NCBI RefSeq assembly: GCF_024449095.1
Contig: NZ_CP024627.1
Coordinates: forward strand, 1,240,001 to 1,304,000
DNA length: 64,000 bases
Reading direction: 5' to 3'
Origin: Vibrio coralliilyticus
GTDB lineage: Bacteria; Pseudomonadota; Gammaproteobacteria; Enterobacterales; Vibrionaceae
The notes under the pieces were generated by a model, which saw only the letters and a list, made by a program, of their open reading frames with translations, was not told where the DNA came from and ran no database searches. Positions 48,593-57,704 of the stretch are shown here, piece by piece. Position 1 is the first letter of the stretch, and the number at the start of each line of letters is the position of its first letter. Position numbers and translations under genes: made by a program.

Positions 48593-48775
48593 ACCTGACC
48601 AAAAAATCACATTTTCTCCCAACAAACTTTTTTATTAATAAGGTCAAGTACTAAGTAAATTTCGATGCTCAAGATCTCTCTGTGAGCACAGTTTATGCAT
48701 TTGCACTTCATTTTAGAGTTAGGTAGTGTCGCCGTTCGACACGCATCATCAACGATATTTTGAAGGCTGTTCACC

Positions 48776-49315
48776 GTGGATTTTTCTCGTAGAGATTTTA
48801 TTAAGTTAGCTGGTAGTGGTTTAATTGTAGCCAGCTGCGCTCCTTCTCTTGCTTTCGCCGCTCACCCAGACCAACCTCGCGCTCTGGCATTTAGTAACCT
48901 CCATACTGGGGAAGAGCTGGAATCTTGCTACTTTGATGGCCGAGTCTATGTGGCGAATGAGTTGAGTCGAATAGATAATATCTGTCGAGACTTTCGCCGC
49001 AATGAAGTCCATAAGATGGATAAGTATCTTTTTGATCAAATCTCGCTGATTCAATCTCAACTTGGAGTCGATGCAGAAGTGCAGATCATTTCTGGCTACC
49101 GCTCTCCCGCTACCAACGCTGCGCTGCGCTCTAAGTCAAACGGTGTGGCTAAGAAGAGTTACCACATGTTGGGACAGGCGATTGATTTTCGACTCGATGG
49201 CGTCAATTTGAAAAGGGTTCGTGATGCTGCGATTGAACTTCAAGCGGGTGGAGTCGGTTATTATCCGAGAAGCAACTTTGTGCACATTGATACTGGGCCT
49301 GTACGTCGTTGGTAA
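48776..49315 (+). CDS. mepK: DUF882/M15 murein endopeptidase, Tat-exported (MepK-like)
   Basis: A 179-residue protein with a GTG start and Tat signal SRRDFIK (Arg5, Arg6), lumenal part of the M15 metallopeptidase type. Zinc ligands HMLGQAIDF and VHIDTG are intact, with YRSPATNAALR before them. Homologues cleave 3-3 cross-links, complementing LdtD. It lies about 180 bases after ldtD. Confidence 0.88.
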   Translation: MDFSRRDFIKLAGSGLIVASCAPSLAFAAHPDQPRALAFSNLHTGEELESCYFDGRVYVANELSRIDNICRDFRRNEVHKMDKYLFDQISLIQSQLGVDAEVQIISGYRSPATNAALRSKSNGVAKKSYHMLGQAIDFRLDGVNLKRVRDAAIELQAGGVGYYPRSNFVHIDTGPVRRW

Positions 49316-49397
49316 GTACGTTTGCGTAAGACAAGGTTGTCAAAGACCTTACCAAATGTCATAGTTTCGCCAGTTTAGATATTCGTAAGGTTTCAAT

Positions 49398-50054
49398 ATG
49401 TCTCTGAAGTACCAAGTCGTTCCCGTTACCTCTTTTTCGCAAAACTGCTCCATCGTATGGTGTGATGAAACTATGCAAGGCGTAGTGGTTGATCCCGGTG
49501 GGGATGTAAAGCAATTGGCTGCGTTGATCAAAGAGTTAGGGGTTAAGGTGACAAACTTGGTTCTGACACATGGTCATTTGGATCATGTTGGTGGTACTGA
49601 ACCTTTGTCCGCTGAACTTGGTGGAGTAGAGATTGTCGGTCCACACAAAGATGACAATTTCTGGCTTCAGGGCTTAGCAGGGCAGAGCCAGATGTTTGGT
49701 TTTCCATTGACCGAAGCATTCGAACCGCAAAAGTGGTTGAATGATGGCGATACCGTAGAGTTTGGTAATCAAGTTCTCAATGTCTATCACACACCGGGTC
49801 ACACACCGGGTCATGTGGTGTTATTCAGTAAAGAAGCTAAATTGGCCTTTGTTGGTGATGTGTTATTTAACGGTTCAGTTGGACGTACGGACTTTCCTAA
49901 AGGCGATTTCGATACTCTGATTCACTCGATTAAAACCAAACTTTGGCCTCTAGGTAATGACGTTCGGTTTGTACCTGGCCATGGTCCAGAGTCGACATTT
50001 GGCAGAGAACGCGCTTCCAACCCATTTGTGGCTGATGAGATGCCACTTTATTAA
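49398..50054 (+). CDS. gloC: MBL-fold hydrolase, GloC/YcbL-type glyoxalase II
   Basis: A 218-residue single-domain metallo-beta-lactamase protein with HxHxDH as THGHLDHVGG, GHTPGHVVLF and FVGDVLFNGSVGRTDFP. Type II glyoxalases of this kind hydrolyse S-D-lactoylglutathione; the enzyme is probably cytosolic. It is the third gene of the conserved ldtD-mepK-gloC order. Confidence 0.88.
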   Translation: MSLKYQVVPVTSFSQNCSIVWCDETMQGVVVDPGGDVKQLAALIKELGVKVTNLVLTHGHLDHVGGTEPLSAELGGVEIVGPHKDDNFWLQGLAGQSQMFGFPLTEAFEPQKWLNDGDTVEFGNQVLNVYHTPGHTPGHVVLFSKEAKLAFVGDVLFNGSVGRTDFPKGDFDTLIHSIKTKLWPLGNDVRFVPGHGPESTFGRERASNPFVADEMPLY

Positions 50055-50060
50055 TCACTG

Positions 50061-50087
50061 AAAAGGTCGCCTCGCGCGACCTTTTGT
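50061..50087. terminator. Bidirectional terminator between gloC and DUF2982 genes
   Basis: AAAAGGTCGC/GCGACCTTTT stem around CTCGC. Confidence 0.85.
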
Positions 50088-50092
50088 TATTC

Positions 50093-50764
50093 TTAACCTT
50101 CTTCAGGCTCTGCAGCCGCAAGATATCGTCTTGCAAGCCCGACAAACTCTTCAGCCGATCGATCCAAGTCATGAGCAGAAATGAATATATCGTAATCAAA
50201 GTAGTTTCTCTGGTATCGCATGCGATTAGCGAGCATCGCTTGTAAACCTGAATACTCTTCTCCTGTTGAGTTCTTGTAAGGTTGGGAGTCCAAAACGATG
50301 TCTTCAAACTGAATGCCCTGTTGACTTTGCTTGGCACCGAGATACAACAGCGCTCTTTGGCTGAGAAGGATTTCTGTGGCGATTCGAGGGCAGATGCTAT
50401 CGAGATAAGGGGAGTAGTGTTTGAGTTTAATGCCAATCCAAGGCAAAGGTTGTTGCCAGCCTTCTTGATCATAGTGGCAGATGCCAATTTTGCTGACGTT
50501 ATTCCATTTCACTACCCAACCTCCTTTGAACAAGTGCTGCTGAAAATGTGTAGCCGTCAACGTGTAGGAAACTGTGCCTTTAAGAATCATCAGGTAGCCA
50601 AAACCAACCAGCGATAAAATTACCACCAGCGTTAAAAGGGCTTGTTGAAAGTCTGGTGAAAACATAACAAGAGAAATCATTATAATAGATGTGATAGTCG
50701 CAATGATTTTGGCTAACGGTGAAGAAAGCCGGATAGGTTGATTGGTAAGATGCAACGTCTGCAT
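50093..50764 (-). CDS. DUF2982 membrane-associated protein
   Basis: A 223-residue protein with two N-terminal membrane helices (about 19-36 and 42-62) and a cytoplasmic PH-like/beta domain, matching the DUF2982 family of Vibrio and relatives. No catalytic residues are apparent. It is convergent with gloC and divergent from the next small gene. Confidence 0.75.
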   Translation of the reverse strand: MQTLHLTNQPIRLSSPLAKIIATITSIIMISLVMFSPDFQQALLTLVVILSLVGFGYLMILKGTVSYTLTATHFQQHLFKGGWVVKWNNVSKIGICHYDQEGWQQPLPWIGIKLKHYSPYLDSICPRIATEILLSQRALLYLGAKQSQQGIQFEDIVLDSQPYKNSTGEEYSGLQAMLANRMRYQRNYFDYDIFISAHDLDRSAEEFVGLARRYLAAAEPEEG

Positions 50765-50985
50765 TTACGACTCCCTAGCAATGACCCAAACCTCTGTTTA
50801 TATATTCAGTAGTTATGAAAAGGATCATAATCAGCACTGATTAAATTGTAGTCTGATGACAGCATATCACGCATTTTTGCTCGATAAAGCCCCTTATACC
50901 CTGTAAATAGCCGCAAAATTTTGGTATAAATCGCGCTTCAAATTTTCACCACTGCTCCGTATGCAGTGAAATGGAGAGAAACTCG

Positions 50986-51357
50986 ATGAGACTTGCTCAT
51001 AAGCGTAAAGTGCAGATGAAATTGCAAAAACGCGTTAAGGCGACAGTTGCAAACGTAGAAGCAACTAAGAAAGCTAAGCCTGTAGTTGAGAAAAAAGTAG
51101 CTGTAGCATCAGCAGCGGAGAAAGTTGTTGCGACTAAAGAAGTTAGCGTTGCACTGACTCCTAAACAACAACAAGTGCTAGACATTGTTGTTGCCAATGC
51201 AGAAGGCATTAACCCGAAAGGCATTGGTCTTGCCGCAGGCCAAGAAGAAGCCAAAGCTGCTTCATGGGCGACGGGCGCGTTGAAAAAACTGCTAGAAGAA
51301 AACCTAGTGGCAAAAGAGCAGCTAGCAGGTAACAAAGTTATCTATAAAGCCCTTTAA
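50986..51357 (+). CDS. Basic protein with C-terminal winged-helix-like domain
   Basis: 123 residues: a very basic Lys/Arg N-terminus (RLAHKRKVQMKLQKRVK), an Ala/Val/Lys linker, then a helix-rich C-terminus (LTPKQQQVLDIV...GALKKLLEENLVAKEQ) that reads like a winged-helix module. Nucleic-acid binding is likely but the target is unknown. Start ATG 50986 follows GGAGAG; an ATG at 50971 is in frame but lacks a site. Lys/Ala-biased codon use suggests good expression. Confidence 0.65.
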   Translation: MRLAHKRKVQMKLQKRVKATVANVEATKKAKPVVEKKVAVASAAEKVVATKEVSVALTPKQQQVLDIVVANAEGINPKGIGLAAGQEEAKAASWATGALKKLLEENLVAKEQLAGNKVIYKAL

Positions 51358-51417
51358 TTCATACTGTTATAGCGCTCTTTTGAACAGCAGAGCACTCTGT
51401 TGTTGAGAACGAATAGA

Positions 51418-51451
51418 AGTGCCCCCACTTTAATGTCGGGGCGCTGTTATT
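51418..51451 (+). terminator. Probable terminator after the basic winged-helix-like gene
   Basis: AGTGCCCC pairs with GGGGCGCT (one G-U pair) around an 11-base loop, then GTTATTTT. Confidence 0.55.
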
Positions 51452-51534
51452 TTGAGAATAATATCTGGTCAGTTATCGCTATATCTATCAATATTTAACA
51501 TTTGTCACATTTATAAAAAATCCCCACCTATCCG

Positions 51535-51652
51535 TATCACGTATCGTTGTCTACGTATTATTGAAATAAACTCATACTTTGCCTCTATGTAATGGATTGA
51601 TTGTTAATGACTAAAAATCTTCATTGCACTTTGGCCTACGTATAAATACGTA
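51535..51652. promoter_or_regulatory. Repeated TACGTAT operator-like motifs upstream of the TRAP operon
   Basis: CTACGTAT occurs at 51551 and 51636, with a related CACGTATC near 51538. The second copy forms a perfect inverted repeat, TACGTAT-AA-ATACGTA (51637-51652). These sites lie 140-255 bases before the dctP start and may bind the NarL-type regulator encoded after the operon. The rest of the 340-base gap (51446-51790) shows no gene. Confidence 0.5.
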
Positions 51653-51790
51653 ATTAACAAGTCAAATAGCAAACGACATTGTTAATTTTTCTCCGTGTTC
51701 ACGCTTATTTCTAAAACTGATTAGATGAACCACTCTTTGCTTGAGTAAAAAGTAGCTGGAAAGTTGCTGAATCTAACAAAGGACGTGAAC

Positions 51791-52882
51791 ATGAGTCTAA
51801 TCAGACAATCTTTGAAACGAGTACTGAAAGGTACGGCTATGGCAGCAGTACTAGCTGTTGCTGCGACATCAGTGAATGCTGCTGAAAAAGTGTACCGCTT
51901 GAAGCTGGCGGAAACTTGGGGGCCAAACTTCCCAATCTTTGGTGACGCAACCAAAAACATGGCGAAGATGGCGGAAGAAATGTCTAATGGCCGCCTTCAG
52001 ATTCGAATCGACTCTGCAAATAAGCACAAAGCACCACTGGGCGTGTTTGACATGGTGAAATCGGGCCAGTATGACATGGGGCACTCTGCGTCTTACTACT
52101 GGAAAGGTAAAGTGCCTAATACGCTTTATTTCACCTCGATGCCTTTTGGTATGCTGCCGACAGAGCAGTACGCTTGGTTCTATTACGGTGGTGGTATGGA
52201 GTTAATGGAGAAAGTCTATTCACCTCATAACCTGATGTCTTTCCCTGGAGGTAACACTGATACTCAGATGGGGGGGTGGTTCCAGAAAGAAATCAACTCG
52301 GTTGATGACCTAAAAGGTCTGAAAATGCGTATCCCTGGATTTGCCGGTGAGATTTTGGCGGAGCTGGGTGCAAAACCAACCAACATCGCACCGGGTGAGC
52401 TATATACCTCGCTTGAGCGCCGCACTATCGATGCACTTGAGTGGGTAGGGCCATCACTTGACCTACGTATGGGTTTCCACAAGATTGCACCTTACTACTA
52501 CACAGGTTGGCATGAGCCAGGTACAGAGCTGCAATTCCTGATCAATAAGCGCACTTGGAACCGTCTGCCTGACGATCTGAAAGCGATTCTTCAGGTTGCC
52601 ATGAAAACTGCGGCTTACGATATGTACACTCAGTCTAAACACGAAAGTGGTAAGAACTGGGCGTCAATCAAGTCTGAATATCCAAATGTACAGGTGAAAA
52701 ACTTCCCAGCGGAAGTTATGACAGCACTTCGCGAAGCTAACGAGCGTCTGCTTAAAGAACATGCTGACAAAGATGAAATGGCAAAAGAGATCCAAGCGTC
52801 TCAGGCAGCTTATATCGAGCAAGTTCGTCCTTGGTCTGACATCTCACACCGCGCATACCTGAACAGTCAGGCACAACAATAA
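51791..52882 (+). CDS. TRAP transporter solute-binding protein (DctP family)
   Basis: A 363-residue periplasmic binding protein with a Sec signal (cleavage near residue 27, VNAAEK). ETWGPNFPIFGDA, the pattern FQKEINSVDDLKGLKMRIPGFAGEILAELGAKPTN (residues ~160-195) and ALEWVGPSLDLRMGFHKIAPYYYTGWHEPG match the subgroup that binds mannitol/chloroaromatic-like or other carboxylate ligands; the ligand cannot be named. Start ATG 51791 after AAAGGACG. First gene of the dctPQM operon. Confidence 0.9.
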   Translation: MSLIRQSLKRVLKGTAMAAVLAVAATSVNAAEKVYRLKLAETWGPNFPIFGDATKNMAKMAEEMSNGRLQIRIDSANKHKAPLGVFDMVKSGQYDMGHSASYYWKGKVPNTLYFTSMPFGMLPTEQYAWFYYGGGMELMEKVYSPHNLMSFPGGNTDTQMGGWFQKEINSVDDLKGLKMRIPGFAGEILAELGAKPTNIAPGELYTSLERRTIDALEWVGPSLDLRMGFHKIAPYYYTGWHEPGTELQFLINKRTWNRLPDDLKAILQVAMKTAAYDMYTQSKHESGKNWASIKSEYPNVQVKNFPAEVMTALREANERLLKEHADKDEMAKEIQASQAAYIEQVRPWSDISHRAYLNSQAQQ

Positions 52883-52892
52883 TCATAAAAAT

Positions 52893-52921
52893 TCGTTGCC
52901 AGTTTGATTGAGCTGGCAACG
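52893..52921 (+). promoter_or_regulatory. Intercistronic hairpin after the TRAP binding-protein gene
   Basis: CGTTGCCAG/CTGGCAACG stem without a T-run, followed by a second stem with CTCCGC/GCGGAG near 52971-52996. These could stabilise the binding-protein mRNA or reduce transcription into the permease genes. Confidence 0.5.
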
Positions 52922-53020
52922 AGAAGCCCAAGAAAACTCTCTTATAATTTGAAGAGTCTATAACAAAGCTCCGCAGGTTTCGGCCAAGCGGAGTTATTTC
53001 AAAGTTCCATGGAGTAGGGA

Positions 53021-53560
53021 ATGAGAAATCTAATCTATATAGAGCGCATCTTTAATCGCTTCGGCGATTTCCTAGGATGGCTGTCGAGTATCCTGTTTAT
53101 CTTATTGCTCGCAAATGTCGTTTACGATGTGGTGATGCGCTACGTGTTTAATGATGTTTCCATTGCATTTCAGGAAATGGAGTGGCACTTGTTCTCTGCC
53201 GTATTCCTATTGGGTGTTCCTTATGCCATTAAAGCGGGTGGCCATGTCAGGGTAGACCTTTTTTACGAGCGCTTGTCTCATCGAGCTCAGGCCATCATTG
53301 ATTTAATCGGTACCATCGTTTTTCTTTTTCCGTTTTGTCTGCTGGTGGCTTGGTACGGCGTTGATTTCGCTAAAGAGAGTTTCGCCCTAGGTGAAACGTC
53401 TGGTGATCCAGGTGGCTTGCCCTATCGCTGGGTAATTAAAGCCATGATTCCATTGTCGTTTATGTTTATGGCAATAAGTGGTGTTGGATTACTGCTTCAT
53501 TCTCTCAATAAGATTTTTAACCCGCATTTAATTTACGCCAACTCAACAGAGCAAAAGTAA
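53021..53560 (+). CDS. TRAP transporter small permease subunit (DctQ)
   Basis: A 179-residue membrane protein with four hydrophobic helices. FNDVSIAFQEMEWHLFSAVFLLGVPYAIKAGGHVRVD is the typical DctQ pattern around helix 2. It pairs with the DctM subunit that begins ten bases downstream. Confidence 0.9.
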   Translation: MRNLIYIERIFNRFGDFLGWLSSILFILLLANVVYDVVMRYVFNDVSIAFQEMEWHLFSAVFLLGVPYAIKAGGHVRVDLFYERLSHRAQAIIDLIGTIVFLFPFCLLVAWYGVDFAKESFALGETSGDPGGLPYRWVIKAMIPLSFMFMAISGVGLLLHSLNKIFNPHLIYANSTEQK

Positions 53561-53570
53561 GGAGACAAAA

Positions 53571-54854
53571 ATGGTCGGTATTGTAATGTTTTTTGTTGCC
53601 TTGTTTGCTTTACTGCTTGGCTTCCCAGTTGCGTTCACCTTTGGTGGTATTGCATTGATATTCGGCGTCTGGGCCGAAGGCATGGATATGTTTGCTTTCA
53701 TGCCATATCGCATCCAATCCATCATGGAAAACACGGTATTGATGGCAGTGCCATTGTTCGTTTTCATGGGTTTGGTTCTGCAAAAAACACGTCTAGCGGA
53801 ACAGCTGCTTGAATCCATGGGTAAGTTGTTTGGCGGTGTGCGCGGTGGTATCGCGATTTCTACCGTGTTAGTGGGTGCTTTGCTGGCGGCTTCTACAGGC
53901 GTTGTTGGTGCCTCTGTTGTAGCAATGGGGCTTATCTCTCTGCCAGTTATGCTTAAGTACAACTACGATAAAGGGTTAGCGTGCGGAACGATTTGTGCCT
54001 CAGGTACGTTAGGTCAAATCATTCCACCGTCTATCGTCTTAATCCTTCTTGGCGATGTGTTAGGTGTTCCTGTTGGGGATTTGTTTCAGGCAGCGGTTTG
54101 GCCGGGTCTCGTTTTAGTTGGCGCTTACGTTCTCTATATTCTGATTTACGCCAAACTCAATCCAGAAGCTGCGCAGCCTATTCCTCGTGATGAGTCGGTA
54201 AGCCGTAAGCAGGAAGTCATCACTGCGCTTAAAGCTGTGATCCCGCCACTTGCGCTTATCGTAGTGGTACTCGGCTCCATCTTTGCTGGTGTCGCGACAC
54301 CAACAGAATCTGCCGCGCTTGGTGGAGCAGGTGCGATAGTGCTATCTCTGCTTTACAAGCAATTCAGCTGGAACATGGTGTACGAAGCGTCGAAAGAGAC
54401 GGTCAAAGTAACCGCTATGGTGTTTGCGATTCTGCTCGGTGCCACAGCGTTCTCCATGGCATTCACCTACACGGGCGGTGACTACCTAGTTGAAGAGTGG
54501 ATGCTACAAATACCGGGGGAAAAATGGGGCTTTCTGATCATCACTATGTTGGTGATTCTGGTTCTGGGCTTCTTCATCGACTTTGTGGAAATCTGTTTTA
54601 TCATCGTTCCAATCATCGCACCCGTTGCCGAGATTATGGGTATAAACATGACTTGGTTTGCGATCTTGATTGCGATGAACCTGCAGACCTCCTTCTTGAC
54701 CCCACCATTTGGTTTCAGCCTGTTTTATCTCAAAGGTGTAGCACCAAAAGGGGTGACAACTCGAGATATATATCGAGGCGTGATGCCATTCATCGGTATT
54801 CAGATCCTCGTTCTGGCGTCACTGTTAGTCTTCCCTGGATTCTATGGAATGTGA
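53571..54854 (+). CDS. TRAP transporter large permease subunit (DctM)
   Basis: A 427-residue inner-membrane protein with about twelve helices; it carries the sodium-coupled transport path. GLISLPVMLKYNYDKGLACGTICASGTLGQIIPPSIVLILLG and VATPTESAALG are DctM signatures. Last gene of the dctPQM operon; a terminator follows within 65 bases. Confidence 0.92.
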   Translation: MVGIVMFFVALFALLLGFPVAFTFGGIALIFGVWAEGMDMFAFMPYRIQSIMENTVLMAVPLFVFMGLVLQKTRLAEQLLESMGKLFGGVRGGIAISTVLVGALLAASTGVVGASVVAMGLISLPVMLKYNYDKGLACGTICASGTLGQIIPPSIVLILLGDVLGVPVGDLFQAAVWPGLVLVGAYVLYILIYAKLNPEAAQPIPRDESVSRKQEVITALKAVIPPLALIVVVLGSIFAGVATPTESAALGGAGAIVLSLLYKQFSWNMVYEASKETVKVTAMVFAILLGATAFSMAFTYTGGDYLVEEWMLQIPGEKWGFLIITMLVILVLGFFIDFVEICFIIVPIIAPVAEIMGINMTWFAILIAMNLQTSFLTPPFGFSLFYLKGVAPKGVTTRDIYRGVMPFIGIQILVLASLLVFPGFYGM

Positions 54855-54892
54855 TCGACTGATTACAGAAATGTAACAACTCTTGCTAAAGT

Positions 54893-54918
54893 AAAGCTGC
54901 TCGTATGGGCAGCTTTTT
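54893..54918 (+). terminator. Terminator after dctM
   Basis: AAAGCTGC/GCAGCTTTTT stem with loop TCGTATGG. It separates the TRAP operon from the two-component genes. Confidence 0.7.
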
Positions 54919-54933
54919 AGTATGGGAGAAGGA

Positions 54934-56289
54934 ATGCCTCTAAAAGCTAAGTTGATTTTGTTGAGCTTGTTACCGCTGTTGTTAGTGATGGCGCTGACAA
55001 GTTGGATCGCTATCTACCAAACCAAAACGCTGGGTGATAAAGAAGTGAAGATCTTCCACTCCAGCCTCATTAAGTCAAAAGAATCGGCGCTCAAGGATCT
55101 GGTGGATTTGGCCTTTGATGCCATTGAGCACATCTATAACGATCCTAATATCGAAGAGCATCAGGCCAAGGAGCAGGTCAAAGCGATCATCAGTCGTCTG
55201 CAATATGGAACTGATGGCTACTTCTTTGTTTACGACAAGAACGGGACCAATCTAGTTCACCCAATTATGCCCGAATTGGTGGGGCAAAACCTACTACACA
55301 TTCAGGATGAAAACGGCAACCACTTAATTGAATCTTTATTGGCGCAGGCAAAATCCGGTGGCGGTTTTCATCAGTATTTGTGGCAAAAGCCATCCACAGG
55401 AGAAAGCGTTCCTAAATTGAGTTACGCGGCTTGGTTAAGCAAATGGAACTGGATGATTGGTACGGGCTTGTACATTGAAGATGTCACTGAAGAAGTGGCA
55501 AACCTCCAATTAGCGGTCAACGACAATATTGAGACGACCTTCTTTTCACTTATTGTGATTGTTGTGGTGACCGTCGCGGTGATTCTGGTTTTGACATTAG
55601 CGGTCAATTTACATGAGCATCGACTGGCGGATAAGAGCTTAAAAGAGCTGGCGCATAAAACTGTGATGTTTCAGGAAGATGAAAAAAAGCATTTAGCGAG
55701 GGAGCTTCACGATGGTATTAACCAGCTTCTGATCTCAAGCAAATGCCATTTGGAGTTGCTTGGCACTAAACTTGATGACGAAACACAAAAGCAGCATCTA
55801 GCTAAGTCGCAGAATTCTCTCATGACAGCGATTAATGAAGTTCGACATATTTCGCATCAGTTAAGGCCTAGTGCGCTGGATGATATCGGCCTTGAGGCTG
55901 CGATGACGACTCTGCTGACGGACTTTAAAGCGCATTCTGGCGTCAATGTTGAGGCGTCATTGTCAACCAGTCAGAGCAGGCTAAAATCAGAGGTAGCAAC
56001 CACGCTTTACCGGGTAGCGCAGGAGTCGCTGACCAATATAGAGAAGCACTCTCAAGCGAAGCAGGTGACGGTAATCCTGCAGCAATTGGGTGACATGCTT
56101 CAACTGATCATACGTGATGATGGTGTCGGGTTTGATGTAGGCTCAACGCTAAGAAAGTCGGGTATTGGTTTACGCAATATGCGTGAGCGAGTAGAGTTTT
56201 TGGGTGGCGATTTTGAGCTTGAAAGCGAACCAGGGTTTGGTACAGAGATTACCGTTCTGTTGAAATTAGATGGATTAATATATGGATAA
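54934..56289 (+). CDS. Cache-domain histidine kinase (NarX/HisKA_3 type)
   Basis: A 451-residue membrane kinase. Helix 1 about residues 5-27, periplasmic single-Cache domain (about 35-195; YGTDGYFFVYDKNGTNLVHP and WNWMIGTGLYIEDV are diagnostic), helix 2 about 203-225, then HisKA_3 with His259 (LARELHDGINQLL) and an ATP-binding domain (DDGVGFD, GIGLRNMRERVEFLGG). Start ATG 54934 follows GGGAGAAGGA. It probably senses a small carboxylate related to the TRAP substrate (inference). Confidence 0.9.
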   Translation: MPLKAKLILLSLLPLLLVMALTSWIAIYQTKTLGDKEVKIFHSSLIKSKESALKDLVDLAFDAIEHIYNDPNIEEHQAKEQVKAIISRLQYGTDGYFFVYDKNGTNLVHPIMPELVGQNLLHIQDENGNHLIESLLAQAKSGGGFHQYLWQKPSTGESVPKLSYAAWLSKWNWMIGTGLYIEDVTEEVANLQLAVNDNIETTFFSLIVIVVVTVAVILVLTLAVNLHEHRLADKSLKELAHKTVMFQEDEKKHLARELHDGINQLLISSKCHLELLGTKLDDETQKQHLAKSQNSLMTAINEVRHISHQLRPSALDDIGLEAAMTTLLTDFKAHSGVNVEASLSTSQSRLKSEVATTLYRVAQESLTNIEKHSQAKQVTVILQQLGDMLQLIIRDDGVGFDVGSTLRKSGIGLRNMRERVEFLGGDFELESEPGFGTEITVLLKLDGLIYG

Positions 56290-56920
56290 ACCGATCAAAG
56301 TGGTGATAGTCGACGATCACCAGGTCGTCTTAGATGGATTTATCGCTCGGCTCCAACTGGAACCAGAAATAGAGGTGATTGGCTCGGCCAGCAATGGCTT
56401 GGAGGCGGTTGAAAAGGTTAAGGAGCTAACGCCAGACGTTGTGTTGATGGATGTGAGTATGCCATTAATGAACGGCATCGATGCCACGCGTCTGATTAAG
56501 GAAGAGTTGCCAGAGATTAAGGTGTTGATGCTGACCATGCATGATAACCGCGAATACATCATGAAGGTGATGCAGGCTGGCGCGGTTGGTTACATGCTGA
56601 AAGAGATTTGTGCCCGTCGGATGGTGCAGGCGATTAAAACGGTCTATCAAGGCTCGACCTATTTTTGCGAATCCGTGACACAGACTTTGTTTTCTCAAGA
56701 AGTGATTCCCGCTGCGCAAAAACCTAACCCTCTCAGTCGACGCGAGGAAGCCGTTCTTAAATTGGTTGCGGAAGGAAACAGTAGTAAGAAAATCGCCGCT
56801 TTGCTGAGTATTAGTTACCGCACCGTGGAAACCCATCGGCAAAACATTAAGCAGAAGCTAGATATACACAGCACTGCAGAGCTTGCCAAATATGCTGTCG
56901 AACAAGGGCTATTGGGTTAG
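56282..56920 (+). CDS. NarL/LuxR-family response regulator
   Basis: A 212-residue regulator with a receiver domain (VDDH at 10-13, phosphoacceptor Asp57 in LMDVSMP, Lys near 105) and a C-terminal LuxR helix-turn-helix (LSRREEAVLKLVAEGNSSKKIAALLSISYRTVETHRQNIKQKL). Its start overlaps the kinase stop by eight bases. Likely controls the TRAP operon through the TACGTAT repeats upstream of dctP; that link is inference. Confidence 0.92.
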   Translation: MDKPIKVVIVDDHQVVLDGFIARLQLEPEIEVIGSASNGLEAVEKVKELTPDVVLMDVSMPLMNGIDATRLIKEELPEIKVLMLTMHDNREYIMKVMQAGAVGYMLKEICARRMVQAIKTVYQGSTYFCESVTQTLFSQEVIPAAQKPNPLSRREEAVLKLVAEGNSSKKIAALLSISYRTVETHRQNIKQKLDIHSTAELAKYAVEQGLLG

Positions 56921-56997
56921 CGACCGCATCTGCATTCACAAGTTAACTAAATAACGTGGCAGGATCGTGTATCCGAACACGTTCAATGAAGATTATT

Positions 56998-57336
56998 ATG
57001 ACTTATCCAAAAAATATCCATCAAGATTACCATGCACATGTCTATTTTGACGCCTACAGCAACGATTTCGCTTCTGACTTGAGGGATCAAATCAGCCGTG
57101 AGTTTGCTTTGTCTGTCGGGCGATTTAATCAGAAACTGGTTGGCCCTCATACCATGTGGAGCTTTTCTGTGACGTTTACGGCGGATGACTTTGATGTTTT
57201 AATCCCTTGGTTAGATAAATCCCGTGGGGAGTTACCGGTTTTGGTTCACGCATTGACGGGTAATGACCTCAAAGATCATACCGAATTTGCTTATTGGTTG
57301 GGCAAACCTGTTGAGTTGGATCTCTCTTCGCTTTAG
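56998..57336 (+). CDS. DOPA 4,5-dioxygenase-like protein
   Basis: A 112-residue protein of the DOPA 4,5-dioxygenase family (DUF fold shared with fungal and bacterial enzymes). DYHAHVYFDA, VGPHTMWSF and LVHALTGNDLKDHT carry the conserved histidines. Substrate in bacteria is uncertain. The chosen start is ATG 56998; ATG 56986 is a possible alternative. Confidence 0.78.
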   Translation: MTYPKNIHQDYHAHVYFDAYSNDFASDLRDQISREFALSVGRFNQKLVGPHTMWSFSVTFTADDFDVLIPWLDKSRGELPVLVHALTGNDLKDHTEFAYWLGKPVELDLSSL

Positions 57337-57410
57337 TGGATATACCTTTCATTCAATACCCTAGTACAACAAGCGTGCCGTAAACTCATTGTGTACATTA
57401 AGGAACAGAA

Positions 57411-57575
57411 ATGAGAACTCTCATTTCTGTCATTCCTACTATTTCAACTCTCTCGCGGTTAAAGTGCTCTTTTACCCGCATAAGCCCCTATTTAGCCATT
57501 ATCTTCATATTTGCACTACAGCTTCAGAGTAACGCTAGTTCACTTCTACAGAGAGTAGAGGCTGCTCACTATTAG
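57411..57575 (+). CDS. Possible small membrane protein, 54 aa
   Basis: ATG at 57411 with TAAGGAACAG upstream. The product has a basic N-terminal third and one hydrophobic stretch (LAIIFIFAL, about residues 28-36) followed by LQLQSNASS, as in a signal peptide or membrane anchor. It lies in the gap of about 370 bases between the DOPA-dioxygenase-like gene and dps. Family not recognised; may be spurious. The rest of this gap shows no gene. Confidence 0.35.
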   Translation: MRTLISVIPTISTLSRLKCSFTRISPYLAIIFIFALQLQSNASSLLQRVEAAHY

Positions 57576-57704
57576 ACTGAGTGTTATAGGAATTGCCTAT
57601 TAAATCTATAGAAATGAACGTTTTTAACTATCTATTAGGAGTGAGTATAGTTAAATCATTGAAAGGCAACAGCCAAAAACATTGATTGTGATGAGGAATG
57701 CACT

